In this document: one piece after another, positions 45,568-55,948 of the stretch
Position numbering within the stretch: position 1 is the first letter of the stretch
Layout: each line of letters begins with the position of its first letter
Source of the DNA: Sipunculus nudus
Lineage: Eukaryota > Annelida > Sipuncula > Golfingiida > Sipunculidae
Assembly (NCBI GenBank): GCA_026874595.1
Contig: CM049307.1
Span: 64,474,870 to 64,538,869 of the forward strand
Reading direction: 5' to 3'
Length of the DNA stretch: 64,000 nt
Made by a program: the position numbers and the translations under genes
Notes under the pieces: model-generated
Seen by the model: the letters and a program-made list of their open reading frames with translations, nothing else
Told to the model about the DNA's origin: nothing
The model's database searches: none

Positions 45568-46140
45568 ATGGCGACAGTGGAAATGCTGTCAAAGGAGGTT
45601 GAGAGGTTGAAGGCAGCCCTTCAGGCCCAGAACCAAAATGGCGCTGGTGATAGGCAGGAACAGCTTGCTGTACGTTACTAGGGTTGTGCATGCCAGTGCT
45701 GTGACCAAGCTAAAGTCCTTTACAGGGGCAACTCAGGAGTGGATGTTAAATCATAATAGATAATAATAATCATTGTAAATAAATAGATAATGTTAAATCA
45801 GGAAGCTTCGTCTAATCTGCTGTTCGGTGTTTGTGAGAGCCAGTTAACCCCAAGAACTTGAGCATAATTGATCTCGCATCGGCTTATAACCAAACTGAAG
45901 TGGCAAAAGAAGATCAGAGAAAGACAGCCTTTACTACTCCTTTGTATTTTATACCAATACACCAGGATGCCCTTCAGCTTGTCTAATAGTCCTGCGACCT
46001 TCAAAAGGCTGATGATGACAGTATACAGGGATCAGCTCATGTCTTCCATGTTCGTGTACCTGGACAACATTATTATCTACAGTTGCACCAAAGATGAACA
46101 ACTAGATAGATTTGAGGTGGTTCTCAAGAAACTCAAATAA
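45568..46140 (+). pseudogene. Ty3-type element 4: gag start and RT remnant
   Basis: At 45571 a frame opens with MATVEMLSKEVERLKAALQA, a helical gag-like start, and soon stops. From 45868 RT remains read TRMPFSLSNSPATFKRLMMT, VYRDQLMSSMFVYLDNIIIY and DEQLDRFEVVLKKLK. YLDD has become YLDN, which would kill activity. Everything between is deleted or scrambled. Confidence 0.75.
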
Positions 46141-46680
46141 CGCGAGTCAATCCTTAATAATGTGGAGACCCTTTGAATTGGACTGCCTTTTGGAGGTAAA
46201 GTGTGCATAGAAACTGTTCACCTATCATGCTTGCAAGTTATGCAGTTTTTGATATATACCTATGATTATTCTCAGTAACCTTGAACAATTGTTTCTGTTA
46301 TTATACTAATTAATAGTAAGGTAGCCAATATTTACCTACAAATATCATGAATATTTGTCTTAAATGAAAGTATGCAATTATAGAAGAACCTGGTGAAATA
46401 CCCACATGAACTGGGCTAAAGTTCCTACTTTAACACATATAGAGGGACCGACATCAGCTAATTTAAACTATTGAAAAATATGACATTGTCCAATACTACT
46501 CAATATAAAGAGGATCGACTGTACTTAAAGACAGCCCTTCCTGCAGTGGTAATGCATCACAGGCATTTGATGATAAACTCCATGTAACAACCTCTCAGAC
46601 TCTGACTGCTTCAACAGAAAACTTCCAAGTAAAGGACACTCAACATGCCATTAAAGAACCACAGATATGGAAACAGCCTG
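46141..46680. other. Non-coding stretch
   Basis: AT-rich, with no gene and no clear repeat boundary recognised. Confidence 0.5.
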
Positions 46681-46687
46681 AAACCGC

Positions 46688-48885
46688 ATGAACTTTTTTT
46701 GCAATCTCTGCCTACACCATGACTTTGGTGAGGTCTACAACATTCAGATAAGCTCATCCCAGAAGAAAAATACAGGATTTTGCAAAACATTTACAAACCT
46801 GACAATGAATACCAATTTCCAAAACATAAAGGAGCCTGTAACAGAAACTTCACATACAAATGCCTATTAAAATACAACTGGATAGTATACAGCAAAGCTC
46901 AGGATCGGGCATTCTGTGTACCTTGTGCAATATTCGCAGGGGACACTGCCAAAATGGAGCTCTAGTGAAAAGTCCTATGAAAAAATTCAAAAATGCCACT
47001 ACTGTTCTAGATGTGCATGGAAAAAGTCAGTACCATCAAAATGCAGTATTGGATAGATGAGCATTATGCCCATTACAGATAAAAAACAAGATGATATTTC
47101 AGTACAGCTGAACAATGTTTGGGCCAAACGCATTACAGAAAACAGGAATTAGTAATGCCATATTCTAAAAACAGTAATTCTATGTGGGAGACAAAATATT
47201 GCATTTTGGGGTCACCATGAAGATAGGCATGATAAAATGTGACAATGACATGGATGAAAGAGAAGAAAACTGAGGTAATCCGGGAACTTTCAAGTGTTGC
47301 TGGACTTCCGTGTTGCTTCTGGTGCTAAAGTCCTGGACAAGCACTTTTGCACATGCCCTAGAAGTCATCATATTGTTCCAAAACAGTTCAGAATCAACAT
47401 ATGGAACTGTGTGGAGATTACCGCAGAATGAACATTTTTGAGGAAATCCAAGTATTTTGTGTGGTCTTGCTGATAAGTGTACTGATGTGTCAAACAAAGA
47501 ACAGCTTTCCTCAGTGCTGCCTTTTGTAGACAGCAAGAACAATATTCCTGAAGAATTGGTTGACTTTATACATTGCAAGGATCGAGTCACTGATGAGGAC
47601 ATTTCTCGGCTGACTGAGATAATTTGGACTGGATGTCAACTATATGCAGGGACAAGGGTATGATGGAGCTGGGAATATGACTGGCAAAATTCGGGCACTG
47701 CAGCCAAAATACAAAGTGAGATTCCCGCTGCATTGTATGTGCATTGCAATGCACACATATTGAATCTGTGCATCGTCAAATCCTGTGTGCTGCAATCAAT
47801 TGGATATATGATGGGAATTGTGGTGGAAATCAGCATATTCTTCAGATATTCACCAAAACGGCAGGATAAATTAGAGTAGGAAATCAGAAAAATCTACTCA
47901 GATGAAAAGAAAAATAAATTAATCAACATGTGTAAGACAAAGTGGGTGGAGAGACACCAGGCCTTTGAGACATTCAAAGATCTTTATTTTGCTGATGTGG
48001 ATGTCTTTCAAGAAAAAACTTGAAAACCCTTCCCTTTGGAACAAAGAAAGTTAAACAAGCCCAAAATCAATGCTCTTGGCAGTTACTAACTCCAATTTTC
48101 TGATGGCATTTGTTGTTTCCAGGAATGTTCTGGGCTTTGCTAAGGGACTGTCCTCAAGCCTAAAAGCCAGAAATCAAATTATCTGCAAGGCGATGCAAGA
48201 GGTTTCAGTAGTTAAGAGTGCTCTTCAATCAACAAGAGAACAAGTAGAGTAAAAAAAAACAGAAATGGTATGAAATAGCAGAAAGCATGGGCAAGGGAGT
48301 GAATGTGGAAGAGCCAAAGCTACCAAGGAAATGTAGACTTAAAAAAAACAAGAACAATACACCAGCTAAAACCACTGAGGAACATTACAGAGTGACTCTT
48401 ACAGTTCCTTTCATGGATCATATGCTCACACAGCTGGATGATAAATTTGTGGAAAGCAAATGAAAAGCAACAAATGGGTTATTTCTTATTCTAAGTAAGT
48501 TTCAAGAAAATATTGGCTGGAAAGAGATGCTGCAAATCTATCAAGCTGATGTGCCCTTCCAAGAAAATTTTGACAATGAATTTGAATGTTGGAGGAAGAA
48601 ATGGCATGTTCCTTCAACAGTGGAAGAAAGTATGGACCATGCAGACAAGGTTTTGTACCCAAACATTAGCACACTACTGCAAATCACTGCCACACTCCCA
48701 GTGACCACAAGTGAGTGTTAACATAGCTTTTCCAGTATAAGGAGGCTAAAAACTTATTTGAGAAGCAAAATGGGACAAACAAGGCTAAGTGGGTTGGTGA
48801 TGATGCACATCCATTATGAGAAAGATGTTGACAAAAAGGCCATCAACAGTGACTTTGCAAGGAAGGGCATCCTCACAGAATGGAT
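46688..48885 (+). pseudogene. hAT transposase relic (TTF-type zinc finger / ZMYM-like)
   Basis: Pieces in all three + frames line up with a hAT transposase. At the N-terminus LIPEEKYRILQNIYKPDNEY and FPKHKGACNRNFTYKCLLKY lead into AFCVPCAIFA (zinc-finger region). The middle has QNEHF..., LADKCTDVSNKEQLSSVLPF, YVHCNAHILNLCIVKSC (catalytic-domain CxxH-type motif) and KTKWVERHQAFETFKDLYFA. At the C-terminus come ILQIYQADVPFQENFDNEFE, DHADKVLYPNISTLLQITAT, VTTSEC.HSFSSIRRLKTYL and LSGLVMMHIHYEKDV (hAT dimerisation domain). Many frameshifts and stops; no terminal repeats located. Confidence 0.8.
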
Positions 48886-49437
48886 TTGGTTTATATTCTT
48901 GACTCTGATGAGAAATAGGTGCAGGACTTAAATTGTCAACATGCATGGTTATATTTTCAAACTGCTGCTTTCTCTCCAACCTATTAGAAACAAAAATGTC
49001 TGGGTTAAGTGCCCAAAACATGCTCAAATTTGATTTCTTAATCATCATATTATCATAATCTGCACCGTGTGAGGGAGACACCCCTCCCCCCCCCCCCCCC
49101 ACCCACTTGGGTAGTAAATTTCCTCAAACAATAATGTTCATGAAAGCTCTCACCTCATCTGTCACCCCTCTAACATTTTGTTCTGGATATGCCACTGAGG
49201 AATACATGTCTTTTATATTATCATAGTGTTATGGAGTAAGAAAGGGCATATTTGTGACTTGATATATATTCAAAGGAATATTTCATTATTTAAAATCTAA
49301 ATTTACTTCTGGAACAAATCAAGATCAATTTTGGTTTCAGTCTGTTCTGATATTCAGACAGAGTCAAAGATTATTAATGGTTACCTGACAACCAAGTATC
49401 TACTGGTAATTCAGTATGTTTGTAGAGCAGGCTTGGG
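48886..49437. other. Non-coding between hAT relic and MITE 3
   Basis: It includes a poly(C) run near 49085. No gene. It ends with the TSD of MITE 3. Confidence 0.55.
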
Positions 49438-49558
49438 TCAAGTACATGTACTTGTACTTGGTACTTGTACTCAAGTACAACATTTTCAGTACTTGGCCTG
49501 TACTTGTACTTGGTACTTTTTACCAAGTACAGTACTTGAACTGTACTTGTACTTGCTA

Positions 49559-50769
49559 ACAAGTGACCCATGGGTCATGACGCTCAGCCGACTGGGAAGA
49601 TATTTGCAAAAGGAAATTTTATCATCTGAATGGTAGTATATTCCCATTCAACTGAAGCATCAAACAGATTAACCAACAGGCCAAGATTGTGTCTGTATTT
49701 ATATATCTCAAAAATAGAGAAAAAATGCGTAAACTTTAAAAAAAATACAGGTGGCTCCACCAGTCTGCAGAAACTAATAAAAACACTTAATGGTCAATAT
49801 CCATGCAAAGAATCATAGTGATCTCTGCATTAGTTGTTCAGATACTTCAGCTTTTGTATCAAATTTTCCATTATTCTGAGGGATACTTCCGAGTCCTATA
49901 GCTTGAAGGATATGGGTAACAGAGACCTAATTTCAGGTTTCCACAGACACTTTTCATGGACCTCCTTGCAACACAATAATGAAGATTCTAGGTCCAGTTT
50001 TCACAATTTGTGCCATGTTAACAGATGACAGCATCATTAAAGGTCTCAAAAATAGAGAAAAAAATTCCTAAAAAATCGAAAAATAAAGGTGGCACCACCA
50101 GTCTGCAGAAACTGTTGTAACATCTCAAGATCAATATGTATGCCAAAAATCATGACCATCAGTGATGTAGTTAATGAGATATTGAAGTTTTTGTATGAAA
50201 TTTTTGACTATTCTGGGGGTACTTTGGGGCCCAATAGCTGGAAGGATATGGGTAACAGAGACCTAATTTCTGGTTTCCATGGAGACTTTTCATAGGTCTC
50301 TCACTGTGTCATGAATTAAGATTCTAGGTCCAGTCTATACGATTTGTGGCCTGTTAACAGATGTTCACATTTTTTAAGGTCTCAAAAAATAAAGAAAAAA
50401 ATTCGTAAAAAATCGAAAAATACAGGTGGCGCACCAGTCTGCAGGAATTGATGGAACATCTCGTGATTAATATGTATGCCAAAAAATCATGACCATCAGT
50501 GATGTAGTTAATGAGATATTCAAGTTTTTGTATGAAATTTTGGACTATTTTTGGGGGTACTTTGGGGCCCCATAGCTCGAAGGATATGGGTAACAGAGAC
50601 CTAATTTCTGGTTACCAAGGAGATTTTTTATCGACCTCTCAGAATATCAAGTGACAAGATTCTAGGTCCAGCAGTTACGATTTGTGCCTAGTTAATGGAC
50701 AGACAGACAGACGGACGACGGACAAAGAGTGATCGCTATAGCTCAGCATGACTGAAAGTCAGCTCAGCA
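49559..50769 (+). mobile_element. Helentron-like family A element (copy i, 1211 bp)
   Basis: It starts acaagtgacccatgggtcat and ends in the hairpin gactgaaagtcagctcagca, preceded by a gacagacagacagacggacg-type stretch. It is flanked by A on both sides. Between the ends lie a 190-bp leader and three tandem units beginning at 49750, 50088 and 50425 (338 and 337 bp apart). No intact ORF; small ORFs recur only because the units repeat. Confidence 0.85.
49750..50760 (+). repeat. Three-unit tandem array of about 337 bp in copy i
   Basis: Units start at ggtggctccacc, ggtggcaccacc and ggtggcgcacc. Each contains 'ggatatgggtaacagagacc' and 'gaagattctaggtccag'-like blocks in the same order. Confidence 0.9.
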
Positions 50770-50819
50770 AAAAATGTACTTGAAAAATCAATTACATTTC
50801 AAGTACTAATCAAGTACAT

Positions 50820-51170
50820 GTATTTTTTTCAATTATTTTGAATACAGAGCCACTTATCTACTTACCATAAACACAGCATCAGGTCAGACAGAAATCTTAG
50901 CACTATGTATGACTTATAGACTCAGACAGAACTGACACTAGACTGAATAATTCAACCTGTTTTGTGAGTTGTTCTGATGAACCAAAACTATACCTCAGTC
51001 CTAAACTGCTCAGATCCTCATACCTGATTATATGAATGGCTTGTGGAAACACTACCTACTGAGTATCATGTTCATCAAGTGCAATGACAGCTAGTGTATG
51101 CATAATTAAATGAAATGTAGATGAAAATGACAACTAAATATTATTTTCATCAACTATTCCCAGTAGCTGT
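50820..51170. other. MITE 3 interior, non-coding
   Basis: Unique-looking AT-rich filler between the hexamer-rich ends of MITE 3. No gene. Confidence 0.6.
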
Positions 51171-51832
51171 GAAAGACTGAAAGTTCATCAAGACATCTCT
51201 GTGGATTACCTAGATAAAAAAAATTCAGCAATTCAAGCATCAACTGCATCTTTTTTGTGTTCTGAAATATGACTGTGTAATAGTGTATATAATATACATA
51301 TTTCTTATAGTATAAGTATTATTTTCATAAACTTTTACCAACTGCTGTGAAAAGCCTTAAAAACTATCACCCTGGATAACCTAGAATTAAAACAAACATA
51401 CAGCTAAGTTAAGTAGGAATTCAGGCATCAAAGCACCATTTCTTGTGTACTGATATATGACTGTGTAATATATAAATAAATGTATATAAATACTGAAAGG
51501 CCATCAAGACTGTCACCCTGGATTACCTAGAATAACAAAAAAAACTTTCAGCAATTGAAGCATAAACCCACCTTTTTGGTTACCAGTACTGATATCTGAC
51601 TCTGAACAGTGTGTATAATATAGGTAATTGTTTTATCAATAAATATTCAGAAAAATGGCTTTTTTAGTTTTTTAATTAAAAGTACTTGTACTTGTACTCA
51701 AGTACAGACCCCTGTACTTGTACTCAAGTCAGTGAAAATTGTGTACTTGTACTTGTACTTGTACTTGTCAAATTCTGAAGTACTTGTACTCAAGTACTTA
51801 CCCCCTGTACTTGACCCAAGCCTGTTGTAGAG

Positions 51833-52500
51833 CCTTAATGTACTCTCACAAATTAACTCTGAATTGGTTTCTATTGTAGTAGATTTGCATTACTCCAAGA
51901 ATTGGGCATTGATGGCTGTGTTTTGGTGGTCCCGGATGATCAACTGACGCATGCGCAGAAGACCCGACGTTCAATGGAAGACAAGAAACCCTATTATTTG
52001 AGAAGACTTTATCCGCAGATATCTCGGGTTCATTCTGCCATCGGACCTTGAAGGTAAGCCAGATTGTTGCTTACCTATGTAAGTGCAAAACGCTTACACT
52101 ATGATGAGATCAGCAGATCATGTTTATGTGAGTCCAGAAATAAGATTGAGTTCAATCTATATCTTGATGTATGTCAGGTCAGACTTTTTTTTTACAAGAT
52201 AACTTTAGACCAATCTAATCAGATAAAACTTTTAAAGTACATTTTTGACTCTGATGTAATTGTGACCTACTTTAGGTCATCCCATAAGGTTCAGCTTTTA
52301 TGACAAAATGCAGAACAATGGGTGTGTATGTCTCATATGTCACATGACAGCTCTGTATCAAAACTCTTGTATCGTGCATGCCCACACTGCACAGAGACCT
52401 TCCTCCTGCTGTAACAAACATGTCAACTGATCTGGAATAAAGTCAAGTGTCTACGGTACCAACCTAGTCTTGTGACTCTCTCTCAATCTGTGTTACAAAT
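51833..52500 (+). other. Probable 5' LTR/leader of Ty3-type element 5
   Basis: Non-coding. ggaataaagtcaagtgtcta near 52433 has AATAAA shortly before the gag region, as in an LTR R/U5. caatctgtgttacaaattgtaacaatag at the end would be the LTR/primer-site area. I could not match a 3' copy after the integrase. Confidence 0.4.
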
Positions 52501-52530
52501 TGTAACAATAGTAAGTTCTCAGGTGACTAA

Positions 52531-53322
52531 GATTTTGAGAAATGGTGCAGACAATTTGAGCGTATTGCCAAAGCTAATAACTGGCCAGAGCAGAAGTATA
52601 ATATAATAATGCCAGCTTACATTACAGGAAGGGCGGCAGACTTGCTAGAGAAGCTCGATCTGGAAAATATGAGTTATACGGACCTAAAGAAAAATCTAGC
52701 CGCCCTACTAAATCCAGAAGAATCACAAAGGCTACATTTGAGTGATCTATTCATCAAAAAGATGGGTGATAATGACACTGTTGAAGATTACAGTAGGCAA
52801 ATCATCGTATTAGTAAAGAAGGCCTACGGAGAAAAATTTCCTCAAGAACATTTGCTTACACTTCAGCGTGAACATTTCCTTCACGGACTTAATGATAAAT
52901 TGATAAAACCTGTGTTAGGCCATGCGCCCAAGACGTTTGAAGACGCTCTTCATTGGGCAAAGTATGAAGAAGCATTAGAGACTTACCACAAAAGAAACGG
53001 CCCAAGAAATCTCGATCAGGTCGGAGGTGACCATTTACATACCACATTGTTGCACTGTCTTAAAGACTTAACTGATGAACTCCAAGAGCTTAGATTTTCT
53101 AAAAATCAGGCCGCAAGCAGTCAACCTCCTGATGTAAACACAAACTACAGACCACAAACTGGCAGACCACAGTATCACTGGCCCAGCCGAACTGCAGATG
53201 GTAGACCTATATGTCATTTTTGCCGGAGGCCAGGACATATCAAGGCATCGTGCCGTGAATGGATCACGCAGACAACAGCGGCGCCACCTGCTGTACCTTT
53301 GGTGAACCAAGCTATTCACTGA
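52531..53322 (+). pseudogene. Ty3 element 5: Gag
   Basis: The frame is open from DFEKWCRQFERIAKANNW (52531), just after an in-frame TAA, so the original start is lost or lies further upstream; the first ATG is at 52609. It reads through ITGRAADLLEKLDLENMSYT and LTLQREHFLHGLNDKLIKPV, the retrotransposon gag core, to the zinc knuckle CHFCRRPGHIKASC near 53212 (C-x2-C-x4-H-x4-C). The stop TGA at 53320-53322 is followed in the same frame by a Pro/Gln-rich linker, so a programmed stop or simple mutation is possible. Confidence 0.88.
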
Positions 53323-53507
53323 TACCCTTACACCTATGCGCCTCAACCTTACAGTGGTCCACATAACTTCCAGGCCATGCCAGTGCACCCGGTACCTGGC
53401 CAGTTTGCAGCCCCTGCCAGTTATTTAAACCAGACACAGCCTCCTGCAGCCGACCCGGGCAGGATGGCAGCAACACCAGGTCAACAGGGTCCACAAAATC
53501 AGCCTCA

Positions 53508-53939
53508 GTGACTTGTAAGAACTGTGTTTTTGTTCATTTGCAGTTAAATAATCAACATGTTCAATCATGCATCGATACAGGATCTAGCATTACTTTGGTC
53601 AGTAGTGAATTTTACAGAACTATGTGTAACCCACCTGTATTGCAGGCCTGTACAAATATTAAGGCTACATCTGTAACTGGTGATCCTTTGTTGATTGAAG
53701 GAGTTGTAGGTCTACAGTATGAGTTATCACCGGGTAAATCCTTAGTATACCCCACACTTGTGATAAGAAATACGGATGGCAATGTGTCTAGCATATTGGG
53801 TACTGATTTTCTGACAACTGCTGGTATTGAGGTTAATTTTGCAAACAAATCTGTGAAATGTGCTGATTGTGTATTGCCTAGTATATTTCCACATTACACA
53901 TGTACAGGTACTCAAGTCATACACTGTAACAGCCAGTGA
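53508..53939 (+). pseudogene. Ty3 element 5: retropepsin-type protease
   Basis: A 143-residue frame has the catalytic CIDTGSSITLVSSEFY and the second conserved block VSSILGTDFLTTAGIEV. It would cleave the polyprotein. Its catalytic DTGS is intact. The frame leaves the pol reading at about 53908 by a frameshift and stops at TGA 53937-53939. Confidence 0.85.
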
Positions 53940-54585
53940 AACTTTTGAAGTTCCTCCTAGATCAGAAGCCATCATAGTTGGCAGGATTATGGCTGAAATG
54001 TTCAAAGTGCATCTTGTTTTGTTTATAAACATGAAGGCATTGTGTATCCTGCCCAGAAGTTTCAAGATAGATATAACTTGTTTTGTGCTAGAGTTTTAGC
54101 CAAAATGACACCGTGTGGTGATAACATTTACATTATACCTGTCAGAGTAGCAAATTTTCAGGAGACTCCTGTCAAGATTTACAATCATTCTACTCTTGCA
54201 TGTTTCATCCCTGAGCAGGTTGATACAGTTGAGTATTGTAGAACACCTGGTCATGATCTTAACCACACTAAACATACCTCTGACAGAATTTCAAGTGTGA
54301 ATATTGAGACTGATATGTTAAGTGCAGACCAAAATGATACATTACTTAATTTACTGTCAGAATACAGTGATGTATTTGCTGCTTCTGTTGATCAGCTGGG
54401 CAGCACAAACATAGCTCAGCATAACATTAATACTGGAGATGCTCGACCAATTTTTCAGCGTCCATACAGACTGCCCTATGCCCAGAGAGAGTCTGTTAAA
54501 ACCCAGATAGATCAGATATTAGCAAATAAAATTATTGAGAGGTCATCAAGCCCATGGGCATCACCCATTGTTGTAGTGAAAAAGA
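53909..54585 (+). pseudogene. Ty3 element 5: spacer and start of reverse transcriptase
   Basis: It reads SYTVTASETFEVPPRSEAII in one frame, shifts near 53995, then continues through FCARVLAKMTPCGDNIYIIP and LLNLLSEYSDVFAASVDQLG to VKTQIDQILANKIIERSSSP, WASPIVVVKK. This last part is the canonical beginning of a Ty3 RT. The family A insertion starts at 54586, within a lysine codon. Confidence 0.85.
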
Positions 54586-54768
54586 ACAAGTGACCCATGG
54601 GTCATGACGCTCAGCTGACTGGGAAGAGATTCACAAAAGGAAATTTTATCACCAGAATGGTAGTATATACCCATTCAACTGAAGCATCAAACAGATTAAC
54701 CAACAGGCCAAGATTTAGTCTGTATTTATATATCTCAAAAATAGAGAAAAATGTGTAAACTTTTAAAA

Positions 54769-55939
54769 CTAGAATACGGGTAACCGACAAGTGACTACAT
54801 GTATCTGCCAAAATCGGATAGTGAGGCATGGATTGAGTGGCAAGGGGAAATAGAGTGAGGTATGTTGCATATTAGCATGGATGTCTGCAGCCTAAATGTG
54901 TATGTAGGTTGTGCCACCTACCACAAATCCAGAAATCTGTCCAAGTTGTATACACCTGCAAAATTTTAGGCAGAAAAGTCAAACCACTACATGTATATGA
55001 GCGATTTTTGCCCATGGCAGACAAACAGACAAACACCGTGCAAAAATCTTTGCAGGTAACCCCTCCAGTTTTGTGTATGATAAAGACCTATGTGAGATCT
55101 AAACACATGCACAATTTTGGCCCAATCGGTCAAATGGTTCCTGAGATATGAGGTTGGATGTGTCCAGCGTTAACTAGAATGTAGGTGGCGCCACCTGTCA
55201 TAAAATCAAGAAAGCTGTCCACGATGTATAAACCTGCAAAATTTTAGGCATTTATGTCGAACCACTACAGAGAAATGAGTAATTTTAGGCCACGGCAGAC
55301 TAACAGACAGACGCTGTGCAAACATTGTTACAGGTGGCGCCACCATTTTTTGTGTATGTTACAGAGCTATCAAAGGGCTACATTTGTATAAATTTTATTT
55401 CCTGATCGGTCAAACGGTTCCCGAGATATAAGCTTGGATGTCATCAGCATGAACGTGAACATAGGTGGCGCCACCTGTCATAAAATCAAGAAAGCTATCC
55501 TGGATGTATACACATGACGAATTTCAGGTGAATTAGTCAATTCACTGCAGAGATATGAGTGATTTTAACCCAAGGCAGATGAACAGATGGACACTGTGCA
55601 AACATGGTTACAGGTGGCGCCACCATTTTTTGTGTATGTTATAAAGCAATCCAAGGGCTACATTTGTATCAATTTTATTTCCTGATCGGTCAAACGGTTC
55701 CCAAGATATGAGGGTTTATGAGTGGAAACAGACCCACAAATGGACACTGGATAGAGAGGAAAGGTCAGAGGTCAATGCAAATTGGTTAGGCACCAGTTCA
55801 CATGTGACCCGATAATAGGTGTAAGTTTGGGAAAAATCGGTCCATTAGTCTCTGAGGACCTCTCTGGAAACGAACGCCGCCACGGCGGAGGACCTCGGTC
55901 AAAAACATAGTATCCGCAAAACTTCGTTTTGGCGGATAC
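54769..55939 (+). mobile_element. Hairpin-ended repeat family B (copy ii), nested in family A copy ii
   Basis: It starts ctagaatacgggtaaccgac and ends with the hairpin gtatccgcaaaac ttc gttttggcggatac. Copy i of family A lacks it and shows the uninterrupted A/T-rich site. Inside, dimeric units with aggtggcgccacctgtc and aggtggcgccaccatttt repeat every 280 bases (55184/55464 and 55333/55613), plus one diverged unit near 54907. Confidence 0.8.
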
Positions 55940-55948
55940 AAAAATACA

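Larger units (their letters stand above)
49438..51824. mobile_element. hAT MITE 3 with 8-bp TSD, interrupted by a Helentron-like element
   Basis: Perfect 19-bp inverted ends CAGGCTTGGGTCAAGTACA are flanked by an 8-bp duplication TTGTAGAG (49430-49437 and 51825-51832). Arrays of acttgt/caagta hexamers sit inside both ends. Without the 1211-bp family A insert the MITE is 1176 bp. Internal blocks with 'gaaag(g/c)...atcaagac...ctggattacctagaa' repeat about three times (51170-51560). Confidence 0.92.
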
